A stretch of DNA of 64,000 bases, from positions 7,941,501 through 8,005,500 of the forward strand of contig NC_089726.1 of the NCBI RefSeq assembly GCF_035083965.1, read 5' to 3'. The notes below the pieces were generated by a model that saw nothing but the letters and a program-made list of their open reading frames with translations, ran no database searches and had not been told where the DNA came from. Source of the stretch: Branchiostoma lanceolatum. Lineage: Eukaryota; Chordata; Leptocardii; Amphioxiformes; Branchiostomatidae. Positions 1 to 13,418 of the stretch are shown here, piece by piece; the stretch's first letter is position 1; each line of letters starts with the position of its first letter. Made by a program: the position numbers and the translations under genes.

Positions 1-200
1 AACCTGCCTAGGCGACCACCTTTTCAACGCGACCACCTGGCCATGGCAACCGCTTTTTCTCGGTCCCGAAAATTTCCCCCATAGGCACAAGCATTAAGCT
101 GCCTGCCCAAGGCGACCACCTGTCCAACGCGACCGCGACCGCCACGAATTGGGACCGCACAGAGCACAATCCTGCCCATGGCGGCCGCCTAATTTTCAAG
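1..200. repeat. GC-rich 'GACCACCTG' interspersed repeat (part)
   Basis: Motifs GGCGACCACCT, GCGACCACCTGGCC and GGCGACCACCTGTCC recur three times in 200 bp. The same wording ends in GGTCGCCTTGGGCAGGTTT at 1278-1302. Similar degenerate blocks occur at 24375-24495, 46685-46862, 62590-62775 and 63075-63235, so this is an interspersed family and not a gene. It runs off the left edge of the window. Confidence 0.55.
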
Positions 201-1227
201 CGTGTGGTGACATCGGATCATTTTGCTGTCGTATTTCACGGAAATGTTTTCAAGACTTTGAAGGACAAAAATAAGGGCAAAAATATATGGAATACCAATG
301 TTATAGCATCGATTCCTCCATGAAGTGTTTTAATAAAACGTTCCCCCTATAAACACTGTAAAGACAAATGTTTGTGATGTTGTTGTGCCTCAATCGTTAT
401 CTTATAGTTTACCGCAAACTCAGTTCCGTTTAAACTCAATTTTTTAAATGAATACGTAGTGCATGGCGTCGAAAAGTCAGACGTCACAGAAATTACCATC
501 TATTTCTTGTATTTTCAACAAAAATGTGTCTGTGTCTTACTAAATTCCGCCGAAATGACTTCGCGGCGGGCAAAACATCGGGCGAGAAATGTTGTTCCTT
601 GGTCCCGACGCCATCTTGAAATTTGGTGCGGCCCGGATTTGGCGTACCGCTGACCTTTCTAAAACACGATGCTTTTGTATATGAACATTTACGAATACTC
701 TAGTTATTGATGAAAATTGAAATTATTATTTTCCTTTTTATTTCCATGAATCTCACAAACCTTTATTGGACTCTGTGCGTCCTGCTGCTCAGACTTACCT
801 TTCGATGCGGTCGCACAGAGCTTGGCTGCGCGGCGCGACGAAATCATCCAGCGGTCGGCGACCCAAAAAAGGCTAGGACCAGCAGGCGTTTTCTAGGGAT
901 TTATCTTAGGCCTTAAAACTTCGATGATGTGCGTGTGTGTGTGTCCTATTTAATGTAACGTGTGAATGCGGGAGGGCGCTGCGAGATCATCGAGGCAATC
1001 ATTGTTTTATAGTCAAAATTATGACGAAAATTTGTACACGATGTAGCGGTAACGTTATACAATTATTACAACGATAATGGAAAATGTAATTTTTGTAGGA
1101 TCTTTCTGTCAATGAGAATTGAACCTGGTGGGGGTCATGCTGTCTAAATTCACATAATTTTCCATCCATTTACGTATTACGTACTGTATTTGAAAACCTC
1201 GACCTGGAAACATGTGAGTGGAATCCT

Positions 1228-1318
1228 CTTCATGGCGACCACCTGTCCATCGCGACCGTTTTTGCTCGGTCCGCCGGGTGGTCGCCTTGGGCAGGTTTGA
1301 CTGTACATACAAACGTAC
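1228..1318. repeat. GACCACCTG/GGGCAGGTTTGACTGTA element
   Basis: A short block with GGCGACCACCTGTCC at its left and GGTGGTCGCCTTGGGCAGG followed by TTTGACTGTA at its right. The two halves are partly reverse-complementary, as in a small non-autonomous DNA element. It is the clearest example of the family also seen at 1-200, 24.4 kb, 46.7 kb and 62.6-63.2 kb. Confidence 0.55.
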
Positions 1319-2545
1319 AAATGCTACCAAAAACATACTAACCTTCTTGGCGAAGGTAATTAATGAATAAAGTTTTGATCAGCCCTTATGATTTCTCACA
1401 CATTGCAAAACAAGGGAGCGAGAAAACAGCAAGTGAACACGATGCTCAAAACATTTCAAATCTTCTCCTTATTATATGTCTTGTGTGGTACCTCCTAAGT
1501 TTAATATTATATCATGTAGTTTTTTTAATTTTATTTCCTGAAGCAACTGCATCCAGACAGCTTATATAGTAGGCGGCCATTAAGAAGCCGTCACATTAAA
1601 GACTTTCCTGAAGCTCAACATCAGATATAAACAGTTTGACCTTTAAAACATGAGGCGCTTTAAAAGTCTCCAGAACCAACCCAGAGCTTTATAAACAGGC
1701 CTTGCTTTGGGAGTTGATACAAAAAGTCATTTATGATGATTCACAGGTCTTGTACAGAGCTGGAGTAAAAAGGAGGATTGCCATGGCTCCAGCCTAACAT
1801 GACTATTTTTGTTCGTTTTCATCCTCTACACGTACACCACCCCCAAAGTCCCAGCTAGGAGATGCGATTGACTGGCAGACGAGTCTACATATTGCAGAAC
1901 TATGTACATGTATATTTGAAGGCATTATAGAACACGATTGGTGTAGCTTTATCATAAAAAACACTACATTCACATCAGATTCTGTATAGTTTTTTTTCAC
2001 TTCTCATTGATTGGTGAGTATGGTGTGAAATAGTCGGAGCAATTTTCTTTGAAAAAAAATGCAATGGGAGATTACCTGTGTCTAATTTACAAAAGAAACA
2101 TGCAGTCGTGTACCGGTAAATTCTGGGTAAAAAGATGATTCCCAACTTAGGATTGTAGAGGAGAAAATGGATAATAATTCACAATTTAGGATTGTGGAGG
2201 AAAAACCGAATAGTGAGTGTGTCTAAAGGGACATGTTATGTTGGCATACTGATGATGCACAATTTAGGATTGTGTAGAAAAAACTGAATAGTGTGAGGCC
2301 AAATAACAGTGGCTCCCCATGGTTTCATGCTATAGTGTGTTGTATGTTAGTATGGTAAGTTGTATTGATTTTTACTTTTCCCCTTCGTGGTGGTCATTAC
2401 TCGTCAGAACTTTATGGATATAGAGTGTGGCAGGCAGAAGTGGAGGACCCAGCCTAATGGAGAACTGATGTCAAGGAAAGATATATCATGTACTAGTGCA
2501 TGGAAGAATGGTTTGAACAAGCAAGTTTGTGGATGGGTGGTTGAC

Positions 2546-2664
2546 TGGATGGTTGGATGGTTGGATGGTTGGATGGATGGATGGATGGATGGATGGATGG
2601 ATGGATGGATGGATGGATGGATGGATGGATGGATGGATGGATGGATGGATGGATGGATGGATGA
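2546..2664 (+). repeat. (GGAT)n microsatellite
   Basis: About 27 nearly uninterrupted GGAT/ATGG tetramers, preceded by GGTT-interrupted units and followed to about 2990 by a degenerate purine-rich GGA/GATGG tract. Reading it in any frame gives long repetitive frames (GWMD or HPSI repeats) that are simple-sequence artefacts and not proteins. Confidence 0.95.
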
Positions 2665-3675
2665 GGAGAGGAAAGTAAAGATGGAAGGAGGAAGGAAACA
2701 TGGATGGATAGAGTAGAGGAAGGAGTGTTGAGATAGAATGAAGGACTGGATGGAAGGAGGGGAATATAAGGAAGGATGCGTGGATTGATGGATGGACAGA
2801 TGGGGAAATTAGGAGAGGGAGGGTCGAAGAGATAAAAGGAGGAAGGATGGGATGGAAGGTGGATGAACTGATGTATGGGAAGAGGAGGGGAGGGGGGTTG
2901 AAGAGATGTAAGGGGATGGAATGAGGGAGGAATGGATAGAAGGAGGATTGATGGAAGGGAGGAGGAACCAAAGGGATAGATAAAGGAATCATATAAATTA
3001 TACATTGAGAGAATGCTTGAATAGCTGGCCAGTTTGCAGTTCATGACACCATAACTATGACAAACTTATTTCTTCCAGTGTTTCAGAATTTTACAGTCGT
3101 GACAACCTGTGCCAGCGTAGGTGTGTTTGTACATGTAATAGCACTAGACCTCATTAATTACTGCACATGTGCACGTAGGAGGATGAATGAAATGGCGCAT
3201 GTTTTTGACACACCAGACTGATGTATGTAACTCTTGAATATGAATGGCTCCATCCTATTTAGGTCAGTCCTGGGCTGCCAGTGCACCTGGCTCATCATGG
3301 AAACAAAAATCGTCCCTGTTTGACAAGACCATGCATTAGGTTTGTATTTGATATTTTCCAAGCAGAGGTTTTGGTCGAGAGGACCAAAATGGAGAGAAAA
3401 GTTAAGAATCGTGGCCATGCCACTCCTAGCCTTCTCGACAAAACCTCTGGTTGAAGAATATGTAGTAACACTCTTGACACTAAACCTGCTCTATTACTAC
3501 TAGACTAAGTGACTTTGTAGATGAATGAAATGGTGCATGTTTCTGACAACCAGGCATTTGTAAAACTACTTTCTGTCAAATCACAATTTTAGACGTAAAA
3601 GACATAATTATGCAACGCAAAAGAGTACTGCATCATTCTTTAGGGCTGAGCACCTGGGCTGCCATTTGCACCTGT

Positions 3676-3689
3676 ATTGCCATGGCAAC
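3676..3689 (+). promoter_or_regulatory. RFX X-box-like site
   Basis: ATTGCCATGGCAAC matches the palindromic RFX consensus GTTGCCATGGCAAC at 13 of 14 positions. No gene start is near it, so function is unknown. See also 16251, 19928, 25055 and 25086. Confidence 0.35.
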
Positions 3690-5204
3690 CCCCTACACTT
3701 GTTTATCCTCGTCCTAATCTGTGCCAAGACCATCTGCTGGGGACGACCTTCACACCCATCCCTGGTGACCTTGCATGTCTTTGAGTCCGGCACAATCACG
3801 GCTCATTAACACTTCCCATAATGGAGTCAGCCGTCCGGCCATACATTCACAGACAAGCCGTCGACAACTGTAATCAGTTCTTCAATTGAAGCTGCAGATA
3901 TTGATCGCACTTGGGCGCAGCAGAATGGGTACTTGGCAGTGCAAGCCCACTTTGTCTCCAGGCCAGCCTATGTGATGCCATACATAACGTTAATTGTTTT
4001 GTTATTTTAGGGACTATTATAAACAATTGACGAGTACAACTTGCAACATTTCTTGCATTCGAAACTAATTGCTTTGTATAAGAGGCTATTTCAGAGCTAT
4101 GATTATTTGATCACAGACATACATGTAGTATATTTCAGAACTCACATCCTGGTTTGGGGATAAGGACATTATAGAATGTCCTTGCTCGGGATAAAAGCAC
4201 TTTTAGTATTAGCTTTCTGTATAGAATTCCATTGTTCGCTTTCTTGACCATTAAATGCATTTAAAGGCCATGACTGACAGCAATGGTTTACGTATGTTTA
4301 TATGCTGGTTGACTGATCAAACTGGGATTTGAATTTTTTTCTTCATTTATGAAAGGCACCTTACAAGTTAATGTAAAGTCTCCAGAATAAGACAAAGCAT
4401 AAAGTGCTTTTTGAATAGCCAGTAGTACAGCTTTGCTACTGTTCACAAGTACACTGGGTCACCCCTACTCTTCTGGATAATTAATGTGCTAGTGCAGGTT
4501 GAATTATAATGACTCCTTTTTAGTGAAAGAAAGCCAGGGTTCCATCGTTGATGGGATAAGAAGGATGGACTAGGATGGCAGCTATGGAGTGATCAGAATT
4601 CCATATTGTCCTGTCAAATTTTGCTGGTAACTTAAGAAGCCATGTTTGTGTGAGAAAGATATTTCAATCAGATGTAATCTGTCATCTCCGCTCCTGTGAT
4701 AACATTTCCTCTGACGTCATTGCTTCTAAGAAAGCAAACAGATCTGAGAATTGTGCTAAAAAAGCCCAGAGCTAAAAGGATTTAGATGTTGGTTGTTATT
4801 GTACAGTATCAGGTCCCAGGCTTCTCATCTTTTGCGGAAGTCATACATTAGTGGGAGTCTGCATGCCTTTTTTCCGCATGATATAATCAGCAGCCATTTT
4901 AAACATTTTAAGATGGAGGACTTTCCAATGTACGACTGTAGCTGCGGTTAGGCTTCAATTTCCTTGGTCCATGATTTTGCTCCAACTGTCGGTAGCTTGC
5001 TAAGGCAGGCAATAAGAAAAGTTTGGATTCTTAGATAAATTGAAAGACCTTTACGAACTAATTTCCAATATGATTCAAAACTCTAATCCATGGTTGGCCA
5101 GTCAAGACCTTAAAGTTGAGTGACCAAAAACCAACACTTTGGAAGAACACTGACCTTTTATTTCCAATACATCACCATCAGCTGACATTTGTAAAGGCCT
5201 GAGT

Positions 5205-5298
5205 CCTGGCAGCGTTGTCAGACCACTGATATATGTATTGACTCCAACTATTGAGTCAATACAATGTCATATATCAGTGGCCTGACAACGCTGCCAGG
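5205..5298. repeat. 94-bp hairpin / short inverted-repeat element
   Basis: The left arm begins CCTGGCAGCGTTGTCAG and the right arm ends CTGACAACGCTGCCAGG. The pairing continues inward through CCACTGATATATG and TATTGACTC to a short loop. It has the form of a palindromic MITE. I did not identify a convincing target-site duplication. Confidence 0.6.
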
Positions 5299-8225
5299 TC
5301 TCCAAATATACTGGATGTCTAAAATGACCCAGAGGTCAAGCCTGAGGTCTGACTCCATCCCAGTTGAGATTCTTAAGGGCAACTGATTTCTGCTTTAAGG
5401 TCTGGCCTAATTCCTAAGATTTTCACACACCAAAAAATAACAGCACAATTCTTCATTTGAGGGCAACTTGTAAAGGTGCATATACACCTGCTTTGCCCTC
5501 CCTTTCACATTGTAATGAATCCAAATAAAGACTCACCTAGCTGAGATATTGACATACATACACCAAAAAGTCATCACAATTCTTCATATATATGGACATG
5601 ATTATGTATAAAACTTATGTGGTATAATCTTTGTATTAAGTTAGAGTGTACTTTGCTAAATGTATATGTTCAACTCTGCAAGGAAATGGTAATGGCGTAC
5701 ATGATGACGAATATCACAAAAGAATAATGATCCTTATGAATGTGTCACATGTTGGTCCATGCTTTCCAGCCTGCTTTCCAGGTCACAGGAAATAAGCCCT
5801 GAGTTCTCATAAATCACCACTTCCATTCATGAGCTGGGTCTTCAAGGAGTGGTTTCCAGGCGCACAAGGAAAACAGGGGTGGAAAACTAATCAGGAAGAT
5901 TAAATGGAAAGTCCCCAGGCGGTAGGGTTTCCATACATCTTAGCCGCTGTCAAAACGAATTCATAAATGTGTTATTCAGGTCAGAATCAGGGTTTAAAGC
6001 CTGCCATAGATCCAGGACTGAAGAGAAGGAAGGGGTGAAGAAACAATGTTGGAAATTTGGCGCTCACTTAGCAGAATGTAGAAAGGAGGTCATCATGTTG
6101 GTTTCTAGGCTACCACCCTTGAGGGTATTGTGGAGTAAACAAAAACATCTTCAGAGCAAAAACACTTGCTGCTAAGGAGTGAGGTCACCGAGAGCAACCC
6201 TTTGGATTATTTCATTGAATCATTCTTTCTTTCTCCTTATCTTTTAATTAGATTATATTGCAAGATGCTCTAGAAATGTCAAGAAAGGACCATCGTCTTT
6301 TTCTATTCATGTAGTTCTCAGAACCAGTTCGATTTAAAGATCAACCGTACACTTATCATTCCTTGACTCTTCCCAAGAAAGGCCGAAATTAACCTTAAAT
6401 TTGTTAACAACATTTTGTCCATTATTTAAGGTACACAGTGGCACCTTAAAATCCTTGGTGATCCACAATTATATTTCATCTGGCGGATTCCCATTTGTCT
6501 TTCAAAATTTGTATTCTAATAGTAGGTAATGTTTTATCTATTTTCATCTGACATTTGTCTACCATGATGGCTCACTGAGTGGATCATTTTCCCCACTGAC
6601 AGCCCAGAATCATGTTTATCCAGAACCACAGGCATCTATCATCAAATTAGTGAGCAGGGAGCAAGAACCAGGCTATGTAGCACTGGTAAAATGGACGCCT
6701 CCTGGTTTTAATTGGCTCTAATGTAGAGGGATGTGACAGCTAGCACAGATTTCTCACTGGTCTAATAGGATGGGAGGATTAAATCTAAACCCCATGTCAT
6801 TTAGGGAGGTGCACCTTCTAAACAGAATTAAGATTCATGGTGGTAATTTTTCTTTCTTTCAGTTAATTTACAACAACAATTTTCATTATACAATCCCAAA
6901 GCTCAACTCGTGTTGTTTTGGCTCTTTTCTTCCGATTCATGTACAAAAAAATGTATGTCTTTTCGGGGGTTGTATTGATTTACCTTTACTGTACACCTGC
7001 GACCAGTTATAAAACAGATTCACTTTTTATGAAACATTGTCGGAAATGGTCCAAATCCTCACATCTGTTTAAAGATCCCATATTACATACTCCACTATCA
7101 TATTAGACAACCTTGAACTTGAAAACTTTATGAAACCTTGCAAACCAAGATTATACTTGTAGCATTACATATAGTCGTACATGTATTTATTCTGATTTTT
7201 TATTTGGTGTAAACTACCACAAAATGGCACTAACGTTGTCTCATCAAACATTGTACATTTTAGGGTCTTTTTCAAGTGTGCGTACAACATGCAGATTGAT
7301 TACAACGGCCCGTTCACACATGGCCTAACACCACTTCTTTAAGCCACGCTGTGAACACAACATATTGATGTGACAACGTCGGCCATTCGGAATGCGTGAT
7401 TCACAATCGAATTAGTTTGCTCAGGAACCTGTCTCCACGGATACAACTCCGCTATTCATTCTCCGCCTTTTCCTTCTCCCCACTGTAAATGGGCGCTGCC
7501 TGCCGAGTATATTTGCCCGGGAAGAAAGGCTGGAAAGCAGAAAGCACACAAATGATTGGCAAGTGCAAATAAATTTTATTCAGAGGTAAAAGAAACACTG
7601 TGTATCTGACCTTCACACTGTGACAATGAAAAACAATATTCCAAACCGTGTGTGACAGGATAGGGTCCTATTGGGTCGAATCCCATGCCATCTCCAGACA
7701 CCAAATCGATTTAGTATCGTAATACTACCACCAGCTATGTACTTAATGTAACATAATTACTGTTATTTTGTGATATACATGTGGTAACTTGTTATACTTT
7801 CAAATTGCATGTTGTAGATTATATGTTGTAGTAGGGTTAGGCATTGTGACAAATTACTATTACTATCGAATTCGTTGTCCTGCTTGTACATTTGTTATTT
7901 ATAGAATGTTCAAGCAGGTGTCAGGGTAAAAAAAGGGCAAAAAAAAATGGTACGGTAAAAAAAGTAACAATTATTCTTACCACATCTGCTTGGATCTTGC
8001 CCACAAAAAGGTTAGGAATTCTTTGAAATATCAGTAATTTGTGTTTTTTTCCTGAAAACAAGCCATGCCCTACTTTCAGCCATAATCCATAGCTTTACGT
8101 GAATAAATAGAATGATTTCTCTGTTACAAAAGTGAGTGTCGTTAGGCCCAGATAAACAGACGGAAAGCCCAGTTGAATGTAGCTGTACCATAGCTACCAT
8201 GGCTCCGGATGTAAACAGGTTTCGC

Positions 8226-8646
8226 TCCAAGCAGATGTTGGTGCAGACAATTCTAAAGTTTTCTGTCCGGCCTACTTTTCTGATAGTCCACTGCCCCAGC
8301 ATCTTACGGACACAGAGTCTAGAGGGAGGCACACAGAGAGGGGCACTTCTTGTCAAAATCCGTGTTGCTGCCCATCCCTGTGCCATCTGAAGATGGGATA
8401 AGAGTTTTACAGGCCATGTACACATTGAATCTGGGACAAATGCAGTGACCCATACACATCCCAGTGGAGGTGCGTGCAGGATGCAAGACTGAGGATAATT
8501 TACTAATTAAGTAATTAACACTTATCACCAAGCACAGTTTGAACAGGCAACAACTGGTTGTTAATAGCATTTAAACTTGCCGACTGTCAGAAAAGCCAGC
8601 AAGTCAGAAAACTGTACAACTGTCCACCCGACATCTGCTTGGAGCT
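8226..8646. mobile_element. MITE-like pair of CTCCAAGCAGATGTTGG ends
   Basis: CTCCAAGCAGATGTTGG at about 8226 and its near reverse complement ending CATCTGCTTGGAG at about 8645 could be the two ends of one element of about 420 bp. The same ends delimit much shorter elements at 21783-21925 and 62235-62330, so the family is real. Whether this wide pair is a single insertion is uncertain. Confidence 0.4.
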
Positions 8647-11600
8647 GAAGCAGGTCTTCAGTGCCCAGCCAGGCGACCTACATCCTGGATAGCAGGTGTT
8701 TTTATGTGGTGGTAGAGTTGAAACTGGTGGTCCCCTTGAGAACAGGTGCTTTGTGTTGGTTAAGTGTGGAACAAATGAAGACATAACAAACAGGTGCTTG
8801 TGTGAAATGAAACACCTGAGGATCGAACAACCACTAAGAAATACTGATGATTTTTGAACAGGTTGATTTCTATATTTAGCACTTGATTCCAGACTATTGT
8901 GCCTAATCGATCCTCCATACAATACCGCTCAAATAAGTTGGATTTTGGAAGAAATCACAATGGACTGCTTATGTAAATGTATACGGTTGCTGGATTTAGA
9001 TTTTGAAAAATACAGTAACGTTATAGCATTAGAAATACAGTTCTAGGATATACGATACATGTCCATCTCAGCTGCCTACAGTCCTTAACCCCTAACCCCA
9101 TCATGTGGTTAACATGGCGGGACTTCATGTTGGAACGTTTCTCATGTGCATAAATTTCTCAGAAAACAACACTTGAACTTCAAGCACCCTTTACAACACA
9201 CATCTGTCACTGTGCCAATTAAGGCTGCTCTTGTGGTGTAAAAAAACAACACAAATAAAGGAGATGATTTCTGTACTTTTGTTTCCCAGGGCTCAATTAT
9301 GAAAATATATATGTTTTCTGAACAAAGCTTTGCCATGATTACAAAACACTCATGTTTTCAAAAAGGTTTGTGCTGGGAGTGTTGACAAAATACTAAGTCT
9401 CCAAATTGGAACATGGGTGCCATGCATGAATGCCAAGTTGGCAGTAGTAGAATGGGGAGGGGGGTAAAATGTAATCTGGCCTATGGCAACAAAAGGGAAT
9501 AAAATTCTTGCAACCCAAAATGTTTGCAAGTAAGCAGATGCCTAGAAAAGATAAATTCCCATTTTTGTACGGATTTCAATTTTGAGAATATGGCATATTG
9601 TAGTCAGAAGAAATTATATTTCCCTGGCAAGTCTGAAAAGGGCAATAATAATGGCACTAATTATCACCCTGCCAGACTGGCACTAAAGTTTGCCAACAAA
9701 CGACCAGACGTATTGACATATTCGTGCTGTGCATTTCTGTTCCCGCCATGAGTTTCAACTGTGCTGCATGGAGTCAAGATGTATTTTTATCACAACAGTG
9801 AAGTGTTGACGGAAATGAAGACACCAAGGATAAGAAAGCCATTCGCTGTAAAAGCTGGGAGTCAATCCTGAAAGCATGCCAATGTACGCTGGAGGAGAAA
9901 CCCGCTATAAAACATAAACTACATCCACTTCTGGAAACTGCAGATTGGCCCTCTGGCTTTAAGGGATCTGTCCAAAATGGCTGCTGTATAAACAGAGTGT
10001 TGACATTTGGGGTCCAGGTGACAAAGAGCCAGGGAGAAAGTAAGACAAATAGACTGGTTCACCAAAAGGCATTTAACAGGCAAATGAAACCTTATCTTGA
10101 CTCCATTCTTGCCTTGTTGTGAATCCTTTATCTGTGTTTGGGAAATGGGTCGTGTGCATTCAGGACATGCAGCCACTTCCACAATGGCCTCGGCCGGGCG
10201 GTTTTGTGTTCGGCAGGCCAACCTCGCAGCACGATGGTTGGTGCAGTTTGCACTTCCACAATGGTAAAAGGAGCACTGGTAGCCAAGACCGTGGAAGCAG
10301 ACATAACGTACTCTCTCCTACTTTGCTCTAGATTCCTTCCTGTAATGGTGCATGACAGGGACAGGTTTCTTCTTCAACACGAAGTGATTCTGTGGCAGAA
10401 ACAAAATGGTCTATCACTAATTTCTAAAGCCAAGGTAGAACCAGTATGGAAAACACTAATGTCAGTGTATTTGCAGTCGTCTACCAAACTGACAGAAATG
10501 ATTACACTAGTCACAACCTGGACATAGTTTCAAGTCACATTATAACGTTACCTCATAATTACACAGAGGTAGTAATTGGGAGGGTATCAAAATGTAGCAT
10601 GTAAGGGATGAATATTGGCAAAAATCTATTCAATGTTTAGATTACCCTGCAATTTCATGGTTGGAAGGCTCAGATAAAGTGCCTGGGTCTGAATACAGGT
10701 GCCACCTGCACATGCTTCTGATAAGTATATACATAAACATCATAGTGTGTATATAACAAACAATCCAAGGGAACACAATTTAGTCTGCTAGAACTGCTAG
10801 ATATGAAATGGGTGAATATTCTTTTAAAGAATTAATGATTAACGTGCAGGGGTACAAGTAGGTTCACTTCAATATGCATGTCCTTGGAAATGTAGAATAA
10901 TTTTCCACCTCTAAAAATAAAATTGCCCTAAACCAAAAACCCAACTGTCTGGTAACAGGAGGCCTGTCTGGAAGGTAGGATGATTTGTATGTAACACAAA
11001 CCACCCATATCCATACAGGCGAGTCCCAAGGGCCTGTCGTGGTCAGCCATTTTATTAACAGGTGCAGGCTTCTACATTGCTTCCATAGCACTATACACAT
11101 GTGGGGATCCATACTAATGGTTGCTCAAGGTCTTTCCCCCTGCCCTACAATCCTATGGGACACAATAGTCCATGTCTGCCTGGATATGAAATGGTGAATG
11201 CTTTATCTGCAGAATTAATGATTCACAGGCAGGGTCGGCATTCATTTCCTCTCCATTTGTACACCCTTGAAACACGATTCAGTGATAGGGGCAAAAATTC
11301 TCCCCTGCTCAGCCCAATTGGCCGGTCCCGGGGGATTGCACCAGTTATGCAGGGTGCAGAATAGAACCGCATTCAGCGCCCAGAAATAGCACAGGCTCCC
11401 GCCATCTTTTGATGAATGGGCCATGCTATAATTGTCATAGGTGGGATTGAACCTGAACACATGGCAGGGCGCCCAGTGGAAATGAATTTGGTGACTCCCT
11501 GACCCACTGATACCTAAGTGGGAACGTCCCTGTCCTAGTAGATACTTAACAGCTAGTGGGTGTGAAATTTTGGCAATTCTAATCTCTCAGATTTCTCTAA

Positions 11601-13418
11601 TATATAAATATTACATGCACCAGAAGTGCCCACCACAATATGTAACTGTTAGGTAATCCCTGAAGGCTAGGTTGCCTTATTGAATATTCTATATCAGTCC
11701 TAACCAATTTGGCACCTCATAACTCTGTGCACTAGCCCTTAGCAGTAACATTGACCTTGGCTATCACCCTGTTACATGTCACTTGGCCTCTAAATCTGTA
11801 CTTGACACCAACACAAATTAAACAAGAAACAAGATTTCCAGTTAGAACCTGTTTTTTTAATCAGTTGATTAAAATTGCAATTCTGGAAAAGAAAATCACT
11901 CAACATTGACATGAAAACCTTCCTCTTTGCTACAATTTTTTTGAAAACTAAAAACTGAAAAAAAGTGCTATTTCTTAAAAAAATTTACAGATTTTTTTCC
12001 TTTCACACAAATAAATCATTTGTAAGTATTAAAATCGTATATACAGAAGAATTGTTGTGTCTTGTGGGTATGTACAATTGATTTGAACATAGTCTTCTAT
12101 GCACCGGCTAGGTTTTACATTACTGCAAATAGTTTCTCTAGTGTAGTAGACCTTCTTAGCATCGTGAATTTCACGATGAAAATATACATTTCTATTTGAT
12201 ACAGTACAAAATACATGTATCTGGATACACACATGATCTGTTCCTTTGAATGCCCTATCTTTTACATGATAATGTGTATGAGGTACAAAAATATACATGC
12301 GTCATTTCTTTCAACATGTATTTTTGTACATTCTAGGATGTTATATATATATGGCACCTTCCACCAACCCAGTGCATGATAAACTAGGCAGTGGGACATG
12401 CTACATGAAAGGCATACAAACTGTGGTCCGGGTGGCAAAAATGGTCTGATATTTGACAAGGAATACATTAACATTACATCAGCCACCCACTGCCTAAAGC
12501 ACCATTACAATCAAATTTAGTTTGGTCTCTATGTAAAAGGGGGAGACAGTCTTCTGTTACTGCATGTGTTTCGGAGGTGCACTGCATTTTTTTCCAGTGA
12601 GAAATATGACCCAAGGTTGCCATGCTAGCCACACCCCCTTTGTTATTGGGCTTTTCTTAGCGACCACACTGGGAACAAAGCAGGGGCTGAAACACCACAG
12701 TGGCTCATACTGCCCCCAAAAGAAAGCTGATCTGCCCTTATTTGATTATCATACCCCTTGGAGCGATACACAGAGTGATTGGCAGGAGCACACACCCCAC
12801 CACGATAAACAACAGTGCGGGTGCAATGGTAGTGCAGCATCTAAAACAGGGTTATTTGGTACATCCATGCTTCTTTCTACATTCTAGGCACGGAGAGGGA
12901 GTCTTACAACATTTAGGCACTTTTCTGTAACCGTTAGACTAGTTGATAATTCACTGAGAAGTTGGGTTTTACAAACACACACAGAACCATGCACAATTCT
13001 GTACACTACAGGGTGTGTGAGTGGCCCTACAAAAAAGCAGCACAGAGTAGACTTACAATCTACCATTTCTCTGACCTGCAGTTTTTAACCAACTATGTGC
13101 TGTGTGGAGCACATATTTTAGGACTCAACTTTGACACATAGGCAGCAATGACACAATGGGGTCATCCCCACATAACTACTAAAGAGGGCTGTCTTCCAGC
13201 TTGCCATGTCCCTACTTTACAGGTTGAAATCACATGGAATGTTTGCAGACATTTTGTCCCTGATGAAGGACTTGGCAACCAAGAAGAAATACCATCAAAA
13301 CACACTACATAGACTCTTATTTTTTTGTTTGCACGTATCACAGATACATGCAGCATCTAACCTGGGCGGATTCAGAAACACGTGGCTTTGTCGTGCCTAC
13401 CGTACAGTGGCGCTTGTC

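Larger units (their letters stand above)
1..13400. other. Gene-poor region downstream of DYRK2
   Basis: I find no open frame here with recognisable protein signatures or consistent splice structure. The longest frame (129 codons at 10138-10527) has no motif I recognise. Contents that can be named are listed separately: degenerate GACCACCTG-type repeats at 1-200 and 1228-1318, the GGAT microsatellite, a hairpin at 5205-5298, a CTCCAAGCAGATGT inverted-repeat element near 8.2-8.65 kb and an X-box-like site at 3676. There are also weak local duplications: 'GATGAATGAAATGG' blocks near 3180 and 3520, 'AATTTAGGATTGTG'-like blocks near 2140, 2185 and 2265, and related stretches near 10800 and 11180. 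Part of the DYRK2 3' UTR probably lies just below 13419, but I could not fix its poly(A) site. Confidence 0.6.

Noticed and set aside
2387..3044. Long frames with GWMD or HPSIHPSI repeats on both strands
   Set aside because: They are translations of the GGAT microsatellite and its degenerate GGA-rich continuation; no start, splice or protein signature supports a gene.
10138..10527. 129-codon plus-strand frame
   Set aside because: No recognisable domain, no paired splice sites, composition like its surroundings; length is not remarkable for non-coding DNA of this size.
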